Shown here: positions 32,889 through 35,671 of the stretch, one piece after another
Layout: the number at the start of each line of letters is the position of its first letter
Position numbering within the stretch: the stretch's first letter is position 1
Assembly: GCA_023381995.1 (NCBI GenBank)
Contig: JAMCVD010000079.1
Span: 1 to 35,671, forward strand
Origin: Deltaproteobacteria bacterium
GTDB taxonomy: Bacteria > JAMCPX01
Direction of reading: 5' to 3'
DNA: 35,671 bases
Position numbers and translations under genes: made by a program
Notes under the pieces: generated by a model
The model's database searches: none
Seen by the model: the letters and a program-made list of their open reading frames with translations, nothing else
Told to the model about the DNA's origin: nothing

Positions 32889-34052
32889 ATGAAGAATATA
32901 AAAGCGAGAACGGTAGCCGGTCTCATCTGCGGTGCGATAGCGGTTCTGTCGTCGGTCTACGGTATGACGGACTCCAACAAAGACGCAACGGTCTATGTCG
33001 TCAAGCAGGGCGATACGCTCTGGAACATAGCGATACGGTTTAATGCAAGCCCATGGCTCTGGCCAAAGCTATGGGAACAGAATAAATACATAACCAATCC
33101 GCACCTTATCTATCCGGGCGAGCAGATAACGCTCCTCCCTTCGTCTGCCGCGCCCCTGACGGGCATCGCAGCGGCAGCGCCCGTAACTACGGCGGCACAG
33201 CCTACCGAAGAGGCCGCACAACTGCCGGAGCAGGAGGGAGCGCCCCCGACGACGGAGGCGGAAGAGCAACCGATGGAACAGCCGGAAGAGCAGGCCCCTC
33301 CTTCTATAGAGACAGCCACGCCGTACGGCATGCAGTTTGTAAACGTCGCTGCAAATACCTACGTCTATCCGTCCATAGGTTCTTCGGGCTTTTTGGCCAC
33401 GGAGAAGCTGTCGGCAGCGGGTGAGATAGTCGCGGCGGGTACGAGCGGGAGGACGATATTCGGCGAGCACGATGTGGTATTTATAAATCTTGGCTCCGGC
33501 TCGGGCGTAAAGAAGGGCGATCAATTTTCCATTTACGAGACGGGGGAGAAGGTCTATGACCCCGGGTCCGGCGATTTTCTTGGATACAAGATAAGGATCC
33601 TTGGTGTATTGAAGGTCACAAAGGTCGAGGACAGCGTGTCCACCGCCGATATCGTCTCGTCGTACAAGCAGATAAAGGTACACGACAAGCTTGTCCCGTA
33701 CGAGCCGGGTACAAAGAACATAGACCTGACATTGGCATCGAACCCTATCGAAGGGTACGTTCTCTGCGGGAAGACCGATCAAAAGATCCTGGGAGAAGAC
33801 AATATCGTATACATAGATAGGGGGAGCAATAACGGCGTACAGGTCGGCAACACGTTCGTGATATACAGAGACAGAAAGCCCGTCGAAGACCCGGCTACAG
33901 GCAGGACCCTCCACCTGCCCAAGGAAGTGCTGGGCAAGCTCCTGGTCATAAGCGTCCACAATAATACCTCTACGGCCATTATAACGAAGAGCGTCGAAGA
34001 GATAGGGAGGGGCGACAAGATACTCGCGGACACGGCCTCCGGCATCATATGA
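32889..34052 (+). CDS. LysM-domain envelope protein with two tandem C-terminal repeats
   Basis: The 387-residue protein has a signal peptide (about 1-25, ending VLSSVYG). Next comes one LysM domain (about 36-82: YVVKQGDTLWNIAIRFNASP ... NPHLIYPGEQITL) of the type that binds peptidoglycan. A Pro/Glu/Ala-rich linker (about 85-145) follows. The rest contains two related segments of about 75 residues, each with a GSGSGVKKGDQFSIY or GSNNGVQVGNTFVIY turn, a DP-G motif and a strand ending in GRGDKI or VHDKL. A cell-wall-associated, periplasmic role is likely. The TGA overlaps the next ATG by 4 bp, so it is coupled to the cupin gene. Confidence 0.88.
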   Translation: MKNIKARTVAGLICGAIAVLSSVYGMTDSNKDATVYVVKQGDTLWNIAIRFNASPWLWPKLWEQNKYITNPHLIYPGEQITLLPSSAAPLTGIAAAAPVTTAAQPTEEAAQLPEQEGAPPTTEAEEQPMEQPEEQAPPSIETATPYGMQFVNVAANTYVYPSIGSSGFLATEKLSAAGEIVAAGTSGRTIFGEHDVVFINLGSGSGVKKGDQFSIYETGEKVYDPGSGDFLGYKIRILGVLKVTKVEDSVSTADIVSSYKQIKVHDKLVPYEPGTKNIDLTLASNPIEGYVLCGKTDQKILGEDNIVYIDRGSNNGVQVGNTFVIYRDRKPVEDPATGRTLHLPKEVLGKLLVISVHNNTSTAIITKSVEEIGRGDKILADTASGII

Positions 34053-34402
34053 CGACGCGGAGGATCGACAAGCCGTGGGGCTACGAGCTCGTGTGGGCAG
34101 AGTCTGATCTCTACATCGGCAAGGTACTGTTTCTGAGGGCCGGCACGCGCTCGAGCCTGCAGATGCACAGGCAGAAAGACGAGACGATGTTTTTGAGCAA
34201 GGGCAGGGTAATGCTCGAGTTTCCCGACTCACCCGGCCCCGGCGATAGGCAGGTAGAGTTGAAAGAAGGCTCCAGCATACGGATACACCCCGGGACAAGG
34301 CACAGGATAAATGCCGTAACGGACTCTTACCTATACGAGGTCTCGACCCCGCACATGGACGACGTGGTAAGGTTTGAGGACGACTACGGGAGGACCGGGT
34401 GA
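34049..34402 (+). CDS. Cupin protein of the phosphomannose isomerase C-terminal type
   Basis: This 117-residue single cupin begins KPWGYELVWAESD, followed by the metal-binding pattern around LQMHRQKDETMFLSKGR, then IRIHPGTRHRINA and YEVSTPHMDDVVRFEDDYGR. It resembles the isomerase cupin fused to the C-terminus of bifunctional ManC (PMI-GMP) proteins, where it makes mannose-6-phosphate. Here it is a separate gene directly before manC, overlapping it by 4 bp. The substrate is inferred from that context; a role as a sugar-binding cupin remains possible. Confidence 0.85.
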   Translation: MTTRRIDKPWGYELVWAESDLYIGKVLFLRAGTRSSLQMHRQKDETMFLSKGRVMLEFPDSPGPGDRQVELKEGSSIRIHPGTRHRINAVTDSYLYEVSTPHMDDVVRFEDDYGRTG

Positions 34403-35487
34403 ACGTATACGGCGTTATAATCGCGGGCGGGCAGGGCAAGAGATTATGGCCCCTTTCGAGGACGGCAAGGCCAAAGCCCGTCCTGGCGGTACCCAAGGGC
34501 CTCCCTCTTATCAGGCAGGCACTTGGAAGGCTCGGACAGGTCGTCGAGAGCAGGAACATAATGGTCGTGACGAATGAGGAGGTCTTTGCTCCCACGTACG
34601 ATGCGATCAGAGAACTGCCCGTCGAGAATGTGATATCCGAGCCCATAAGCAAGAACACCGCGGCCGCCATAGGGCTTGCGTGCGTCCACATACTTGCGAA
34701 AGAGAAGGACGCGGTCGTGATCGTTACACCCTCCGATCACTATATCAAGGACGAGGGACAGTTTGCGCGGCTCTTGAAGAGGGCGGTTGGGACGTGCAGC
34801 GAATCGGACGTCGTTATCGTTTTCGGCGTGAAGCCGAGGGGACCGTCGACCAACTACGGCTACATTGCCAGAGGAGAGGGGCTGGAGGGCCCTGACGTGC
34901 AGAAGGGGGCGCACGCTCTCTGCAGGGTGACCGGATTTACGGAGAAGCCCTCGAGGGAGCGTGCTGAGCAGTTCATATCCGAGGGCTATCTCTGGAACGC
35001 CGGCGTATTCGTTTTCAGGGCGAGCACGATGATCGCGGCGATACGAAAGCACCTGCCGGAGCTCGCGTCTGCGCTCGATACGATCAAGCAGCACATGAAA
35101 GGGCCGTATGAAAGGAAGACGATCAAGGAGGAGTATGCGAGACTGAGCGACATATCCGTCGACAAGGGAATAATAGAGAGGCTTGACAATATGGTCGTCA
35201 TGGAGATGGACACGGAATGGGCCGACCTCGGCAGCTTCGAGCAGATAGCGGACATCATGGTACCCGGGGACGAGAACGGCAACCAGAGGATCGGGAGTGG
35301 CTTCGATCTCAACAGCACGGATACGCTTGTCATAAGCGAGGACAGCCTCGTGGTAACGGCCGACGTGCACGATATCATAGTCGTGGTCTCTGAGGGCAGG
35401 GTCCTGATAGCGAGAAAGGGCAGCGACAATACGATATCGGCCGTAGTGAGCAGGTTGAAGGCGGACGGATTGAAGGAATACCTGTGA
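34399..35487 (+). CDS. manC: Mannose-1-phosphate guanylyltransferase
   Basis: It makes GDP-mannose from GTP and mannose-1-phosphate for surface polysaccharides. The 362-residue protein, with a GTG start, carries the nucleotidyltransferase signature AGGQGKRLWPLSR...PKP at the N-terminus, then NTAAAIGLA, TPSDHYI, NYGYI and FTEKP plus WNAGVFVF. A C-terminal left-handed beta-helix-like part follows. The isomerase cupin domain found on many ManC proteins is absent here and supplied by the upstream gene, which overlaps by 4 bp. Confidence 0.93.
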   Translation: MNVYGVIIAGGQGKRLWPLSRTARPKPVLAVPKGLPLIRQALGRLGQVVESRNIMVVTNEEVFAPTYDAIRELPVENVISEPISKNTAAAIGLACVHILAKEKDAVVIVTPSDHYIKDEGQFARLLKRAVGTCSESDVVIVFGVKPRGPSTNYGYIARGEGLEGPDVQKGAHALCRVTGFTEKPSRERAEQFISEGYLWNAGVFVFRASTMIAAIRKHLPELASALDTIKQHMKGPYERKTIKEEYARLSDISVDKGIIERLDNMVVMEMDTEWADLGSFEQIADIMVPGDENGNQRIGSGFDLNSTDTLVISEDSLVVTADVHDIIVVVSEGRVLIARKGSDNTISAVVSRLKADGLKEYL

Positions 35488-35518
35488 TGGTCCCGGTGTT
35501 TCCGTTGTCCGGAAGGCG

Positions 35519-35671
35519 ATGAAGAACCAGAACTTTAATCTATTGAAGAACAGGATCCTGGGAAGAGAAGCAAGGATATCCATAATAGGGCTCGGCTACG
35601 TCGGGCTGCCGTACGCGATAGAGTTTGCACGGAACGGCTTCAGGGTCACGGGCATCGTACGTGGGAGCAAA
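35519..35671 (+). CDS. Nucleotide-sugar dehydrogenase, N-terminal fragment (runs off the right edge)
   Basis: Fifty-one codons are visible. The Rossmann motif ISIIGLGYVGLPYAIEFARN is that of the UDP-glucose / UDP-ManNAc dehydrogenase family (WecC/TviB-like), NAD-dependent enzymes that make uronic-acid nucleotide sugars. The start is the ATG at 35519 with SD GGAAGG. It lies 31 bp after manC on the same strand, supporting a surface-polysaccharide cluster continuing to the right. The exact substrate cannot be decided from the fragment. Confidence 0.85.
   Translation, partial: MKNQNFNLLKNRILGREARISIIGLGYVGLPYAIEFARNGFRVTGIVRGSK

Noticed and set aside
33069-34691. Antisense ORF of 540 codons opposite the LysM, cupin and manC genes
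   Set aside because: It crosses three clearly coding sense genes and shows no recognisable motif; its length reflects codon bias.

Overview
The window looks like a chromosomal segment of a Gram-negative bacterium. Evidence for an outer membrane is an OmpA-family protein, several lipoprotein signals and a LysM envelope protein. Codon use favours ATA for Ile and AGG for Arg. The gene content (DUF2400, a divergent pair of MCP-like sensors, an HD-GYP protein, a lysA operon headed by an fnIII lipoprotein) would suit a Nitrospirota or former-Deltaproteobacteria type lineage. That placement is inference, because no taxonomic marker gene is present.

Layout. 1-2599 (minus): a YD-repeat/RHS-type protein running off the left edge, preceded in another frame by a signal-peptide ORF. 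2831-6609 (minus): a protein kinase with zinc ribbon and FGE-sulfatase domain, then a polytopic GT-C-like membrane protein. 6762-7197 (plus): a small coiled-coil protein and tRNA-Ala(GGC). 7216-8946 (minus): hemW and an ECF-like sigma factor. 9010-9861 (plus): a DUF2400 protein. 9868-13372 is an AT-richer accessory island with a decayed integrase-type transposase, an intact 1325-bp IS4-family element that truncates a surface-protein gene, and a beta-propeller lipoprotein with 120-bp tandem repeats. 13522-18389 (plus): a tightly overlapping operon for diaminopimelate/lysine synthesis (fnIII lipoprotein, lysA, dapF, dapA, dapB). 18398-21278 (minus): HD-GYP and HEAT-like proteins that share an N-terminal domain. 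21464-23846 (plus): dnaK and hsp20 with a strong terminator. 24030-30742 (plus): two paired divergent MCP-like receptors, recO and an M50 protease. 30844-32762 (plus): a lipoprotein and an OmpA-family protein. 32889 to the end (plus): LysM protein, cupin isomerase-like protein, manC and the start of a nucleotide-sugar dehydrogenase.

Functional themes are envelope and surface biology (RHS, OmpA, LysM, GDP-mannose supply, GT-C glycosyltransferase) and signal transduction (degenerate kinase, degenerate MCP pair, HD-GYP/HEAT pair, sigma factor). No defence system, CRISPR array or biosynthetic cluster was seen. The most unusual items are the kinase with ELG in place of DFG joined to an FGE domain, the translationally coupled MCP-like pair with altered signalling tips, the HD-GYP/HEAT pair with a shared N-terminal module, and a recurring arrangement in which good promoters sit so close to the ATG that the mRNAs would be leaderless or nearly so.
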